The notes beneath the pieces are model-generated. The model was given only the letters and a program-made list of their open reading frames with translations, searched no databases and was not told where the DNA came from. From NCBI GenBank assembly GCA_963810055.1, contig CAWEME010000035.1, positions 62,001 through 126,000 of the forward strand: a DNA stretch of 64,000 nucleotides, written 5' to 3'. A program made the translations under genes and the position numbers. Numbering within the stretch: position 1 is the stretch's first letter; each line of letters starts with the position of its first letter. Shown one piece after another: positions 7,469 through 15,870 of this stretch. This DNA comes from REEB95 sp963810055 (GTDB lineage: Bacteria > Pseudomonadota > Alphaproteobacteria > ATCC43930 > CGMCC-115725).

Positions 7469-8986
7469 CTATTGCAGCAACCGGAGGAAGCTCTGCTGCA
7501 ACGTGCTGGACTGAGCGAGCGCATCGACGCCGGCCTGTTGCAGGATCTGTTCCTGCGTCAGCTGCGTCGTGACCTGCGGGATGTTCGCATCCTGAATGGT
7601 CGACAGCGCCGAGGTCATGTTCACCTGCGTGGTTTGCAGGTTGGACACGCTCGCATTCAACCGCTGCTGGATCGCGCCGAGCTGACCGCCGACGTTCTCA
7701 AGCTGTTGCATTGCGAAACCAATCACGTTGAGGGCCGAGTTGGCGCCGCTGACCGTGCTCACATTCACCTGCGACAAGGTCGCAAGCGCCGAGCTGGTCT
7801 GGAGGCCGATGTCGGATGCCCCGTTCGCCCCCACGGTCGCTGCCAACGCGAAGCTGTCGGGCGACTGCATCGTCACCAGTCCCTGGACCATCGCGGCAGC
7901 CACATCAGTGCCGCCGACGCCGATCGTGGTGGTCGTGGTCCCGCCCGCCGCCAGCGTACCGGTTCCGGTGAAGCCGGTGACCGTGATGTTGTCGCCTTGC
8001 GACTGCGTCAACACCAGTTTGGCGCCGGAAACCGACGCGGTGACGCCGGTCTGGCCGGTTTGCTGGTTGATCGCATTGACCAAGCCGGCGAGACTGTCCG
8101 CGTTCACCGTGCCGGTCACGGTCGCGGAAATATCAGCCGTGTTGGTCGGCGAGCTGTTAGTGCCGTTGCCGAGAGCGAAGGAGAACGATCCCGCCGTCAC
8201 CGTGAAGGCGACGCTGGTATCGGCCACTGCGCTCACTCCCGTCTTCGACGTCACGGCGTTGACCGCGGTCGCGACGTCCTTCGCCGAATCGGTTGCCGCC
8301 ACGGCGATGCTGGAGCCGCCGGCCGAACCCGACACGCCGACGTTACCCGCCGTGAACGCGCCGCCCACCGATATGGCGTAGGCATTGCCGGAGTTGTCGC
8401 TAACGCCGCCGCTTGCGCTGCCGTTCACTTTATAAACGTCGGTCGCACCCGTCGCGGCTTGCGACTGGTACGCGCCGAGCTGCGACGCGGCAGTGTTGCC
8501 GATCGACAATGCGATCGTCTGGCCGTCATTGGGTCCGACCTGGAACTGGACGCCCTGGAAGGTGCCGTCCAACAGATTTTGGTTGTTGAACTGCGCCTGC
8601 TGGGAAATCGTCGAGACCTGGGTCTGCAACTGGGAAACGACCTGTTGCAGCGAGGCGAGCTGGGACGGCGTGTTGATGGCATTAGCCGCCTGGTTGGCAA
8701 TGGTGTTGAGCGACTGCAGAATGTTGATCTGCTGCTGGACCGCGCCGTCGGCGGTCTGCACCAGCGAGACCGCCTGATTGACGTTGGAAATGGCCTGGGT
8801 CACGCCACCGAGCTGGGTGGTGAAACCTTGGGCCGCGATGTAGCCGGCCGGATTATCCGCCGGGCTGTTGATCGACAGACCCGATGACAGCTGCTGCTCC
8901 AGCGTGTTGGCCTGGTTGGTCGTGTTGTTCAACGAATTCAATGCATAGAGTGCATTGACGTTGGTGTTGATGGCGCCTGCAATCAT
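7469..8986 (-). CDS. fliC: Flagellin, filament subunit
   Basis: A 505-aa protein with conserved N- and C-terminal D0/D1 helices. It starts MIAGAINTNVNALYALNSL, with LSSGLSINSPADNPAG near residue 35, and ends ...QQAGVDALAQ...SFLRLLQ. The central ~150-400 region is variable, Ser/Thr/Ala/Gly-rich, and a plausible target for O-glycosylation. The start is fixed by GAGGAGG just upstream. The reading frame stays open upstream of this ATG, but that stretch is antisense to rfbA. The 254-base gap up to rfbA (8987-9240) must hold the promoter. I see an AATTTTCGAAAAATT palindrome at 9167-9181 but no clear sigma-28 site. Confidence 0.95.
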   Translation of the reverse strand: MIAGAINTNVNALYALNSLNNTTNQANTLEQQLSSGLSINSPADNPAGYIAAQGFTTQLGGVTQAISNVNQAVSLVQTADGAVQQQINILQSLNTIANQAANAINTPSQLASLQQVVSQLQTQVSTISQQAQFNNQNLLDGTFQGVQFQVGPNDGQTIALSIGNTAASQLGAYQSQAATGATDVYKVNGSASGGVSDNSGNAYAISVGGAFTAGNVGVSGSAGGSSIAVAATDSAKDVATAVNAVTSKTGVSAVADTSVAFTVTAGSFSFALGNGTNSSPTNTADISATVTGTVNADSLAGLVNAINQQTGQTGVTASVSGAKLVLTQSQGDNITVTGFTGTGTLAAGGTTTTTIGVGGTDVAAAMVQGLVTMQSPDSFALAATVGANGASDIGLQTSSALATLSQVNVSTVSGANSALNVIGFAMQQLENVGGQLGAIQQRLNASVSNLQTTQVNMTSALSTIQDANIPQVTTQLTQEQILQQAGVDALAQSSTLQQSFLRLLQ

Positions 8987-9240
8987 GGTCTCCTCCTCGG
9001 TGCGCCCATGGTAAGAGCGCGACCTCCGGTTGGGGGTGAACTCTGGCCGCCGACCGTAGAAACCGAGCCGGTCACGCGATCCGCGGCCTACACCCCTATA
9101 GACGGCACGTCTCGAATCCTGTTGCAGGCCGGACGAGCGCGCCGGCGCGAAACGGCAATGCGCACAATTTTCGAAAAATTCCTTGAAATAGCCGGGCAAC
9201 CGTGCCCGCCGCGGCGCGGCGCGGCGGCGCCGTGTGATCA

Positions 9241-10128
9241 TCATGCCGAATGCCGGATCGGGGTTACGCCGCCGATCAGCTGAGCCAAGTACCGCCCATA
9301 GGTGGCATTGAGTCCCTTGGTCAGATGCGCCACGGCGCGGGCGTCGATCAGCCCCAGCCGATAGGCGACCTCCTCGAGACAGGCGATTTTCTGGCCCTGA
9401 CGTTGTTCGATCACATGGACGAACTGCGCGGCCTGGATAAGCGCTTCGGGCGTTCCCATGTCGAACCATACGAAGCCGCGCCCGAGCCGCTCGGCGCGCA
9501 AGGTGCCGAGGCGATAATAGGCGCGGTGCAAGTCGACGATCTCGTACTCGCCCCGGTTGGACTTCTTGAGCGTGCGCACGATGTCGCAGGCGTTCTGGTC
9601 GACGAAGTACAGCCCCGTCACCGCCCATGACGATCGGGGATCCATCGGTTTTTCGACAATATCCGTCACCTGGCCCGCCGGCGACAATGTCGCGACGCCG
9701 TAGCGTTCGGGATCGGCCACTTCGTGACAAAAAATCGTTTCTCCTGCGGGCCTGGCTGCGGCACGGGCAAGCATTTCGGTCAGCCCGTGGCCGTAAAATA
9801 GATTGTCGCCCAGCACCAGCGCAGCCCGTGCCCCCGCGAGCCAGGGCTCCGCGATCAGAAACGCCTGCGGCAGCCCTTCGGGTGCCGGCTGCACCGCGTA
9901 ATCGAGCGCTATGCCCCACTGGCTCCCATCGCCAAGGAGCGTACGGAATGCCTGGGCATCGCGCGGCGTCGTGATGATGAGGATCTCACGAATGCCCGCC
10001 AGCATGAGCACGGAGATCGGGTAGTACACCATGGGCTTGTCGTAGACGGGAATGAGCTGCTTGCTCATCGCGACCGTCATCGGATAGAGCCGGGTACCGG
10101 TGCCGCCGGCCAGAACAATGCCTTTCAT
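9241..10128 (-). CDS. rfbA: Glucose-1-phosphate thymidylyltransferase (RmlA)
   Basis: A 295-aa enzyme making dTDP-glucose from dTTP and glucose-1-phosphate, the first step of dTDP-L-rhamnose synthesis. The nucleotidyltransferase signature GGTGTRLYPMT starts at residue 8. QLIPVYDKPMVYYP, ALVLGDNLFYG and the sugar-binding EKP and FDMGTPE motifs are all present, and length is normal. It ends the glycosylation block, 19 bases after rfbD, with flagellin next on the same strand. This suggests that the rhamnose is meant for flagellin or the glycosyltransferase in this operon (inference). Confidence 0.95.
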   Translation of the reverse strand: MKGIVLAGGTGTRLYPMTVAMSKQLIPVYDKPMVYYPISVLMLAGIREILIITTPRDAQAFRTLLGDGSQWGIALDYAVQPAPEGLPQAFLIAEPWLAGARAALVLGDNLFYGHGLTEMLARAAARPAGETIFCHEVADPERYGVATLSPAGQVTDIVEKPMDPRSSWAVTGLYFVDQNACDIVRTLKKSNRGEYEIVDLHRAYYRLGTLRAERLGRGFVWFDMGTPEALIQAAQFVHVIEQRQGQKIACLEEVAYRLGLIDARAVAHLTKGLNATYGRYLAQLIGGVTPIRHSA

Positions 10129-10147
10129 CTTGTTCGCTCACCAGTTC

Positions 10148-11047
10148 TCATGCCGCCTGCGTGCGCTGCTTGACCATTTGACGCAAGCACAGCTCCAGCT
10201 CGGCGCGCCACGGCTGCGGCCGGATGCCCCAGATGCGCTCGATCTTAGAACAATCGAGGATGCCGTTGGTTGGCCGCGCGGCCGCTGCTGGCCATTCCGC
10301 GGCAAGCGCCTGCCGCACCCGCTGCGGCGGAGCGAGCCGCATTTTCGCCGCGTGCTCGGCCACGGCTGCGATGAACTCGTAGACCGAGGTCCCCGGCTGA
10401 CCAGCGAAGTGAAAGGTGCCGAGGCCTAAGCGCCCCACCCGAGGCAACTCCGCGACGATTGACGCGATCGCATTGGCCAAATCAGCTGCCGATGTTGGGC
10501 AGATGTGGCGGTCTATCACGCCGACGAGATCATGCTGCAAGCGCTGTCGCGTCAGGACCTTGTTTACTAGTCCGCGCTCGAAAGGGCTGAACAACGTCGA
10601 GGTTCGCAGAATCACGTGGGGCACGCCGATCGTGGACAAAGCCTCCTCGCCCGCCCACTTGCTCCGGCCATAGACGCTTTGCGGATTGACGGGATCGTCC
10701 TCAGTATAGGGCTGGTTGCCAGTGCCGTCGAAAACGTAATCCGTGGAAATGTGAATCACGGTCGCGCCGACGACCTCGGCTGCTTTTCCCACGTTGAGAA
10801 TGCCCTCAAAATTCGTGGCGAAAGCCTTCTCGGGATTGCTCTCGGCCTCGTCGACCGCTGTGTAGGCGGCGGTATTCACAATCACGGCGGGGTGCAGACC
10901 CCGCACCAAGCCGATGACCACATCCTGATTCTCGATATTGATCTCGCTTCCGATATAGAACGGATTGGTGTCCCAGGGCCAGGGTACGTTCAGAAGCTCC
11001 CTTGCGATTTGGCTGGTCTTGCCGAGCACCAGAACGATCTTGCTCAC
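10148..11047 (-). CDS. rfbD: dTDP-4-dehydrorhamnose reductase (RmlD)
   Basis: A 299-aa short-chain-dehydrogenase-type enzyme that reduces dTDP-4-keto-L-rhamnose to dTDP-L-rhamnose with NAD(P)H. Visible are the N-terminal Rossmann strand (VLVLGKTSQIAREL), VIVNTAAYTAVDEAE, a STDYVFDG motif, and the catalytic Tyr-x-x-x-Lys as YGRSKWAGE. The start is the GTG at 11047, which overlaps the rfbC stop as GTGA and follows a GAGGAG. A longer upstream frame has no homology. Confidence 0.92.
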   Translation of the reverse strand: MSKIVLVLGKTSQIARELLNVPWPWDTNPFYIGSEINIENQDVVIGLVRGLHPAVIVNTAAYTAVDEAESNPEKAFATNFEGILNVGKAAEVVGATVIHISTDYVFDGTGNQPYTEDDPVNPQSVYGRSKWAGEEALSTIGVPHVILRTSTLFSPFERGLVNKVLTRQRLQHDLVGVIDRHICPTSAADLANAIASIVAELPRVGRLGLGTFHFAGQPGTSVYEFIAAVAEHAAKMRLAPPQRVRQALAAEWPAAAARPTNGILDCSKIERIWGIRPQPWRAELELCLRQMVKQRTQAA

Positions 11048-11637
11048 TGTGCGAACTCCTCGGCGGGAATGCGGCGGAAGAGATCGCTCTGCGGGATCGC
11101 GTCGAATCGCGGCCAAGTCGTATCCTTTTGCGAGACGATCACCTGCTCGCGCGCGACCGGCCACCGGATGCCGAGCGCCGGATCATCCCACCGGACACCG
11201 CGCTCGTAGGGTGGCGCATAAAGCTGCGAAACCTTGTAGCTGACGGTCGTATGGTCCGCGAGCGTGCAGAAGCCGTGGGCGAAGCCGACGGGAATGAAAA
11301 GCACCTGATCACTGTCCGCGTCGAGTTGGACCGCGACATGGCGTCCATAGGTCGGCGAACCGGTGCGTATATCGACGGTCACGTCGAGAATCGCGCCCCG
11401 TAACACTCGCACTAGCTTGTCCTGGGCGAAGGGGCGAAGCTGGTAATGAAGACCGCGTACAGTCCCGGCCTTTTCGGAACAGGATTCGTTGTCCTGCGTG
11501 AAGGACGCGCCAATGCCGGCATCGGCGAAGGTGCGTCCGTTGTAGGTTTCGCGGAACCAGCCGCGCGGATCACAAAAGCGATCAATTGTGACGAGCAGGA
11601 TGTCGGGAATGACCTGGCGTTCGACGCGCATCGTCAT
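11044..11637 (-). CDS. rfbC: dTDP-4-dehydrorhamnose 3,5-epimerase (RmlC)
   Basis: A 197-aa cupin-fold enzyme that epimerises the keto-sugar at C3 and C5. Family motifs are FCDPRGWFRETYN, FTQDNESCSEKAGTVRGLHYQ (containing the catalytic His of RGLHYQ) and FIPVGFAHGFCTL. The ATG at 11637 overlaps the stop of the upstream glycosyltransferase as ATGA, which fixes the operon order glycosyltransferase-rfbC-rfbD-rfbA. rfbB (4,6-dehydratase), the missing step between RmlA and RmlC, is not in the window. Confidence 0.93.
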   Translation of the reverse strand: MTMRVERQVIPDILLVTIDRFCDPRGWFRETYNGRTFADAGIGASFTQDNESCSEKAGTVRGLHYQLRPFAQDKLVRVLRGAILDVTVDIRTGSPTYGRHVAVQLDADSDQVLFIPVGFAHGFCTLADHTTVSYKVSQLYAPPYERGVRWDDPALGIRWPVAREQVIVSQKDTTWPRFDAIPQSDLFRRIPAEEFAQ

Positions 11638-14600
11638 CGCAGCCACGCCTTCCGCCAGTCATCGAGATGCTGGTCGAACATCCAATCGGCCAACACTGCC
11701 TCGCGTAGCACTTCGCCCTTGTGCCAGCAGGCTTCTCGATCCGCGATCATTTCGCGGATCGCTTTGACCCATTCTCGGTGGCGATTCTTGACACGACGCA
11801 CTGGCAGGTCGCCTTGGTAAGGCAAGATATCGGTGCATACCACTGGGATGCCGAGGACCCCGTAATCGAGCAAACGCAAATTGCTCTTGGCCTCGTTGAA
11901 AGCGTTTTCCTCGAGCGGCGCCACGCCGAGGTCCAGATTGAGCGCGGCCAATTTCGCCGGATAGTCCTGGATCGGCACCCATTCGTGGAATTCCTTGACG
12001 AAAGGCCGCAACGCATCGGGACACATGCCGAAGAGGACCCAATCCATCTCTTTCGAGGTTTCCTGGACGATACTGGCGAGGAATTGCAGATCGCCCAGGT
12101 GGCCAGCGGCGCCGGCCCAGCCCACGCGCGGCCGATTTTCGAGACACCTTTGCGGCCGCAACCCTTGCCAGCGCGCGCGTTCGAGGCGATTCGGCAGCAC
12201 AATCACCTCGTCGCACATCCCGCCATAGGCCCGCGCGAGCGGCTCGGTGCTGACAATGAGCCGGTTGCAGGCGGCCAGAGCGCGGCGCAGGCGCTGTCCG
12301 ATGTCGCGTGGAATGTCGGCGCGATGCGCGCTTTTGAGCGGCAGATTGGTCAGCAGGTCGTCGAGCTCGAAAACCCGGAACGCCTTGCTAAGGCGCTTGA
12401 TCTCCTCGATCTTTTCGATCTGATGCAACTCGATCTGGCGTTGGAATATAATCGTATCGGGCTCGATACGCCCGTATTCGGGCGGCATCATCAGGCGCAT
12501 GGTTTCGAACACGTGGAGTATGCCGGCGCCGAACAGCGCGCGACTCGGCGCGATGACGCGATACTCGCCGCAGGCGTCGCGATCGGCGGGATGCGCGACC
12601 ACGCGCGAACGGGGCCGGAAATCGGGATCCCAGCAGCGGATACGCTCTGATTCGATATCGAAGCCCTTGCCGAGCGACGACAGGTTCCGGTTATAGGCCG
12701 GATCGAAGGCGATCATCGGCATCCAGCGCCGGTACATCGTTTCCCGCTCGCGGTTCCGTCTCTGGTTTTGTATGTCGGCGGATGTTTTCTGAGCCTCGGC
12801 GCGGCGGCTTACGCCCGACTCATGCATCAGCTGCGCATGGGGCGTCCACACGACCAGATACCCCGCCTTGCGCGCCTTCAGGCAATAATCGACGTCGTTG
12901 TAATTGTCGGGAAGTTCTTCTGCATCGAACCCGCCGAGTTCGTCGAACAGCGAACGGCGCGTCACCATGCAAGCCGCCGTCACCGCGGAAAAATCCTGCA
13001 CCGCCTTAAGCCGGCCCCAGTAGCCGTTGGCGTTCGCCGGCTCACCGATATAGGGATGCTCCGCCGGCGCGCCCCAGCCAACTCCCAGAACCACACCGCC
13101 ATGCTGGATGGTGTTATTGGGAAACATCAGCTTGGCTCCGACCACGCCGACATCGGGCCGCCGGGCGTGCATCATCAACTCGCCCAGCCAGTCTGCGTCG
13201 ATCGCAGCGGTATCGTTGTTGAGGAAGCAGAGATACTCGCCGCGGGACTGCTCGCGGACGGCGCGATTGTTCATGGCGGAAAAATTGAACGCGCCCGGAT
13301 GCCGGATTACGCGCAGGCGCCCGCCGATATCGTTGCTGCGCGACTCGATGAGATCGAGATATTCGCACGCGTCCCGGGCGCTGCTGCCGTTGTCGATGAC
13401 GATGATCTCGTAATTGGCATAGGCCGTCTTGCCGAGAACGGTTTCGACGCAGCGCTTCAAGAGCGGCAACCGGTCCTTCGTCGGTACGATGATCGAGACC
13501 AGGGGGTCCGGGCCCGCATGCCGGTAGCGCACGCGATATTGCGTGGGCATGGCGCCCGGCTCGACCGTACCATCGATGCCAAGCCGCTGCAGATGCGCGG
13601 CCACGGTGCGTGGCCCTTCAAGCAGGATTTCCTGAAGCGGGCGGCGTGTGCGCCCGCCGCCGGCAATCCGGTGGTAGAGCACATCCGCAACATGGCCGAA
13701 TTTGGACGCGCCGAGGCGTTCAGCGAGCCGCAGGGCGAGATCGTATTCCTCGAGGCCGTCGCGTTCTGGGTCGAATCCGCCGACTACGTCGAATGTCTCC
13801 GGGCGGACGATCAGCAATCCGCCGACATAGGGCATGCTGCGCATCAGATCGAGATTAAAGTCGGGCTTGAATTGCGGGCTGGATCGTTTCCCTTGCACGT
13901 CGATCCGATCCTCATCCGAATAGACTGCGCCCCATTCGGAGTGCCGGAATCCGGCATCGCCCAGGGCGAACAGCGCGTGCGGTGCCAATCGATCGCCCGC
14001 ATCGACCAGGCCGACCCAGTCGGCCTTGGCGCCGCTCAGCAGGCTGTTGAGCGCCCCCATCGGCCGTTCCCCGGCGACTTGATGCCAGGCGACCCGTGGA
14101 TCGGTCTCCATCCCCGCCGGTACCGCGTTTTCGGCCACGATCTCTAGACGCCAGTCACCGGCGGTTTGCGCCTTGAGCGAGGCGATGGTCGCCGCCACGT
14201 GATCCTCGATGCCCAGCGGTACGGCCATGCCCAAAAGAAAGCGCGGCACATGCGGCCATTGGGCGACGCGTTCGGCCACCCAGTCGGCGCGGCCGAGGGC
14301 GGACTGGGTAATCCCCTCCATCCATTTCGCATAGGCCTGGACAGCCGGCAGGGGCGACATCGGGCCGCGCCCGAATTTCTGGACTGCCACCTGCGCTTCA
14401 CGCAGTTCGGTATCCTTGCGGGTGACCTCGTTGCGTAGCTCGGCGACGAGATGTTCAAGCCTAGCCGTTTGATCGAGTGCCGGCTGCTGCCCGGCTGCTG
14501 CTCCGGTAACCGGTGCAGCTCCCGAATAACGCGACATGCCGGGCACGAGATGACGCCAGATCTGATCGGCCCGCGCCAACTCGGCCGACACGGCGTCGCA

Positions 14601-15485
14601 TACCCCGGTCCGGCACTGGCGCACGCGCATCGCGTCATAGACCGTATTCACCCATTCGCCGAGCCCACCGTCCTTGTTGGCATCGGCGGAGGTGCCCCCC
14701 CTATCCGCCGCTCGATTGTGACGCAGCGCGGGCGAAAGGAAGGCAGCGACCTCTTTCTTGACGGTCTCGGGCTCATGCGGCCAATTAAGACCGAGCAGCC
14801 CGCCGATACGCCGGAATTCATCCGGCCAGGCGCCGGGCTTTTCCATCAAGTCGTTGTAATGAACGATGACGCGCGGGAAGCCGCGCGTCGCCCGCTCGGC
14901 TTCGAGTGTGTGCCGCAGCCAAAGCAGCGCGGACGCGGCCTGGATCTTCCCATCCCGCTTGCCGATCGAGGTGGCGACCTCGCGCGGATCGCGCAGGACC
15001 AGCACAAAATGGGGCGCCACATTCATCGCGCGGAGCAAAGGCAGCCATAGCGGCACCAGGCGGCAAAGGCGCGGATCCTTAAGCCCCCAGAGCGATGAGG
15101 CAGCAAAATCGCGCTCGACGATGGTGCGCAGCCCCTGCGCGAACTTCAGTGCCGCCGGGGTTTTGCTCCATTCCTCCGGCAACGGCCGGATGTCGTCCCA
15201 ATGAGAACCGAGCGACGCCAGGAGCTGATCGTGCACCTGCACGATTTCCATGTGCTCCCAATAGCCGCGCTCGTTAAACGGCGACGGCGCCATGAGCTGC
15301 CGGCTGAGATCGACGCCGAGCAGGTTCAGAACCCGCGTCACCGCCGAGGTGCCGCTGCGATGCATGCCGAGAACGAAGACCGCGTGTTTCGCCGCCGGTG
15401 CGTTGCGCGACGGCATGTCGCGGGAGGCCGCGGCCTTCTCGCGCCGCGCGACTGCCAGTTCGGCGATGGGAACCGTCGTGTCCAT
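11634..15485 (-). CDS. Sulfotransferase-glycosyltransferase fusion protein
   Basis: A 1283-aa protein with at least four units. Residues ~35-240 resemble a sulfotransferase: the PAPS-loop-like VLGMHRSGTSAV, LKDPRLCRL and LRDPREVATS. Residues ~410-640 look like a GT2-type domain that lacks the usual N-terminal strand (VDAGDRLAP, AVYSDEDRID). Residues ~660-920 are a canonical GT2 domain (VSIIVPTKDRLPLL, IVIDNGS, LCFLNNDTAAIDADWL). Residues ~980-1283 resemble a GT1/GT4 glycosyltransferase (VGWAGAAGHLGDL, LGVAPLEENAFNEAKSNLRLLDYG). It heads the rhamnose block, just downstream of flgL. Modification of flagellin by sugar, and perhaps sulfate, is the inferred role. Start at 15485 (AGG nine bases upstream); 15494 is an alternative. 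Confidence 0.8.
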   Translation of the reverse strand: MDTTVPIAELAVARREKAAASRDMPSRNAPAAKHAVFVLGMHRSGTSAVTRVLNLLGVDLSRQLMAPSPFNERGYWEHMEIVQVHDQLLASLGSHWDDIRPLPEEWSKTPAALKFAQGLRTIVERDFAASSLWGLKDPRLCRLVPLWLPLLRAMNVAPHFVLVLRDPREVATSIGKRDGKIQAASALLWLRHTLEAERATRGFPRVIVHYNDLMEKPGAWPDEFRRIGGLLGLNWPHEPETVKKEVAAFLSPALRHNRAADRGGTSADANKDGGLGEWVNTVYDAMRVRQCRTGVCDAVSAELARADQIWRHLVPGMSRYSGAAPVTGAAAGQQPALDQTARLEHLVAELRNEVTRKDTELREAQVAVQKFGRGPMSPLPAVQAYAKWMEGITQSALGRADWVAERVAQWPHVPRFLLGMAVPLGIEDHVAATIASLKAQTAGDWRLEIVAENAVPAGMETDPRVAWHQVAGERPMGALNSLLSGAKADWVGLVDAGDRLAPHALFALGDAGFRHSEWGAVYSDEDRIDVQGKRSSPQFKPDFNLDLMRSMPYVGGLLIVRPETFDVVGGFDPERDGLEEYDLALRLAERLGASKFGHVADVLYHRIAGGGRTRRPLQEILLEGPRTVAAHLQRLGIDGTVEPGAMPTQYRVRYRHAGPDPLVSIIVPTKDRLPLLKRCVETVLGKTAYANYEIIVIDNGSSARDACEYLDLIESRSNDIGGRLRVIRHPGAFNFSAMNNRAVREQSRGEYLCFLNNDTAAIDADWLGELMMHARRPDVGVVGAKLMFPNNTIQHGGVVLGVGWGAPAEHPYIGEPANANGYWGRLKAVQDFSAVTAACMVTRRSLFDELGGFDAEELPDNYNDVDYCLKARKAGYLVVWTPHAQLMHESGVSRRAEAQKTSADIQNQRRNRERETMYRRWMPMIAFDPAYNRNLSSLGKGFDIESERIRCWDPDFRPRSRVVAHPADRDACGEYRVIAPSRALFGAGILHVFETMRLMMPPEYGRIEPDTIIFQRQIELHQIEKIEEIKRLSKAFRVFELDDLLTNLPLKSAHRADIPRDIGQRLRRALAACNRLIVSTEPLARAYGGMCDEVIVLPNRLERARWQGLRPQRCLENRPRVGWAGAAGHLGDLQFLASIVQETSKEMDWVLFGMCPDALRPFVKEFHEWVPIQDYPAKLAALNLDLGVAPLEENAFNEAKSNLRLLDYGVLGIPVVCTDILPYQGDLPVRRVKNRHREWVKAIREMIADREACWHKGEVLREAVLADWMFDQHLDDWRKAWLR

Positions 15486-15521
15486 CCGCGGCATCCTGAT
15501 CGTTGTCCGCCCGCCCTTCGA

Positions 15522-15556
15522 TTGCCAAAATATATCGATTTTCCGATTTTTGGCAA
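15522..15556 (-). promoter_or_regulatory. Shared 21-bp motif, site b, inside an inverted repeat
   Basis: The motif is 15536-15556 (CGATTTTCCG then ATTTTTGGCAA). A TTGCCAAAA at 15522-15530 pairs with TTTTTGGCAA at 15547-15556, making an imperfect 35-bp palindrome 37-71 bases upstream of the glycosyltransferase start. Read toward that gene it gives TTGCCA, a 16-base spacer, and TATATT, a plausible promoter for the glycosylation operon. Confidence 0.55.
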
Positions 15557-15609
15557 CAATGAAGATGCGGCGTGCCACATAGGCGGCGGCCGCCTTCAGG
15601 CGCCGTTAA

Positions 15610-15870
15610 CTAAATATAATTAAAGAGTGACAGGCCGCTGATCTTGCCGAAGGCTGCCTGAGCCGCCTGGAGTGCGGTCACGCCCTCGCTGAACTGCGTG
15701 ATGACTGCGGGCAGGCTGGCACTTTGGATGTTCGACAAATTGACCTGGTCCGCCGTGCTCACGGTGTTGTCCTGCGTCTGAACGGCCTGGATTTCGGCGA
15801 GGCTCGTTCCCAGCGACGCTTCAGCAGACAGCATGCTGCTCTGAACTTGGTTAAGGGTCGCTAACCCACC
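15610..15870 (-). pseudogene. flgL: flgL, C-terminal part beyond an in-frame stop
   Basis: This stretch continues the flgL frame without a shift after a TAA at 15871-15873. It encodes the C-terminal D1/D0 helices expected of FlgL: LATLNQVQSSMLSAEASLGT, a long Gln/Ala-rich helix, and the terminal FGKISGLSLFNYI. These residues pack with FlgK and FliD in the hook-filament junction and are normally essential. Their good conservation means either that the stop is recent or erroneous, or that it is read through. An internal ATG at 15834 has no convincing ribosome-binding site. Confidence 0.75.

Noticed and set aside
7343..8887. Long plus-strand frame (514 codons) over flagellin
   Set aside because: It is antisense to a certain flagellin gene, is Arg/His-rich in the way of GC-driven shadows, and has no homology.
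8987..9919. Apparent N-terminal extension of flagellin by ~300 codons
   Set aside because: The true start has a perfect ribosome-binding site and family N-terminus. The extension is antisense to rfbA.
12768..14147. 459-codon plus-strand frame inside the glycosyltransferase gene
   Set aside because: It is complementary to a gene with clear domains, its composition is shadow-like, and it has no ribosome-binding site.
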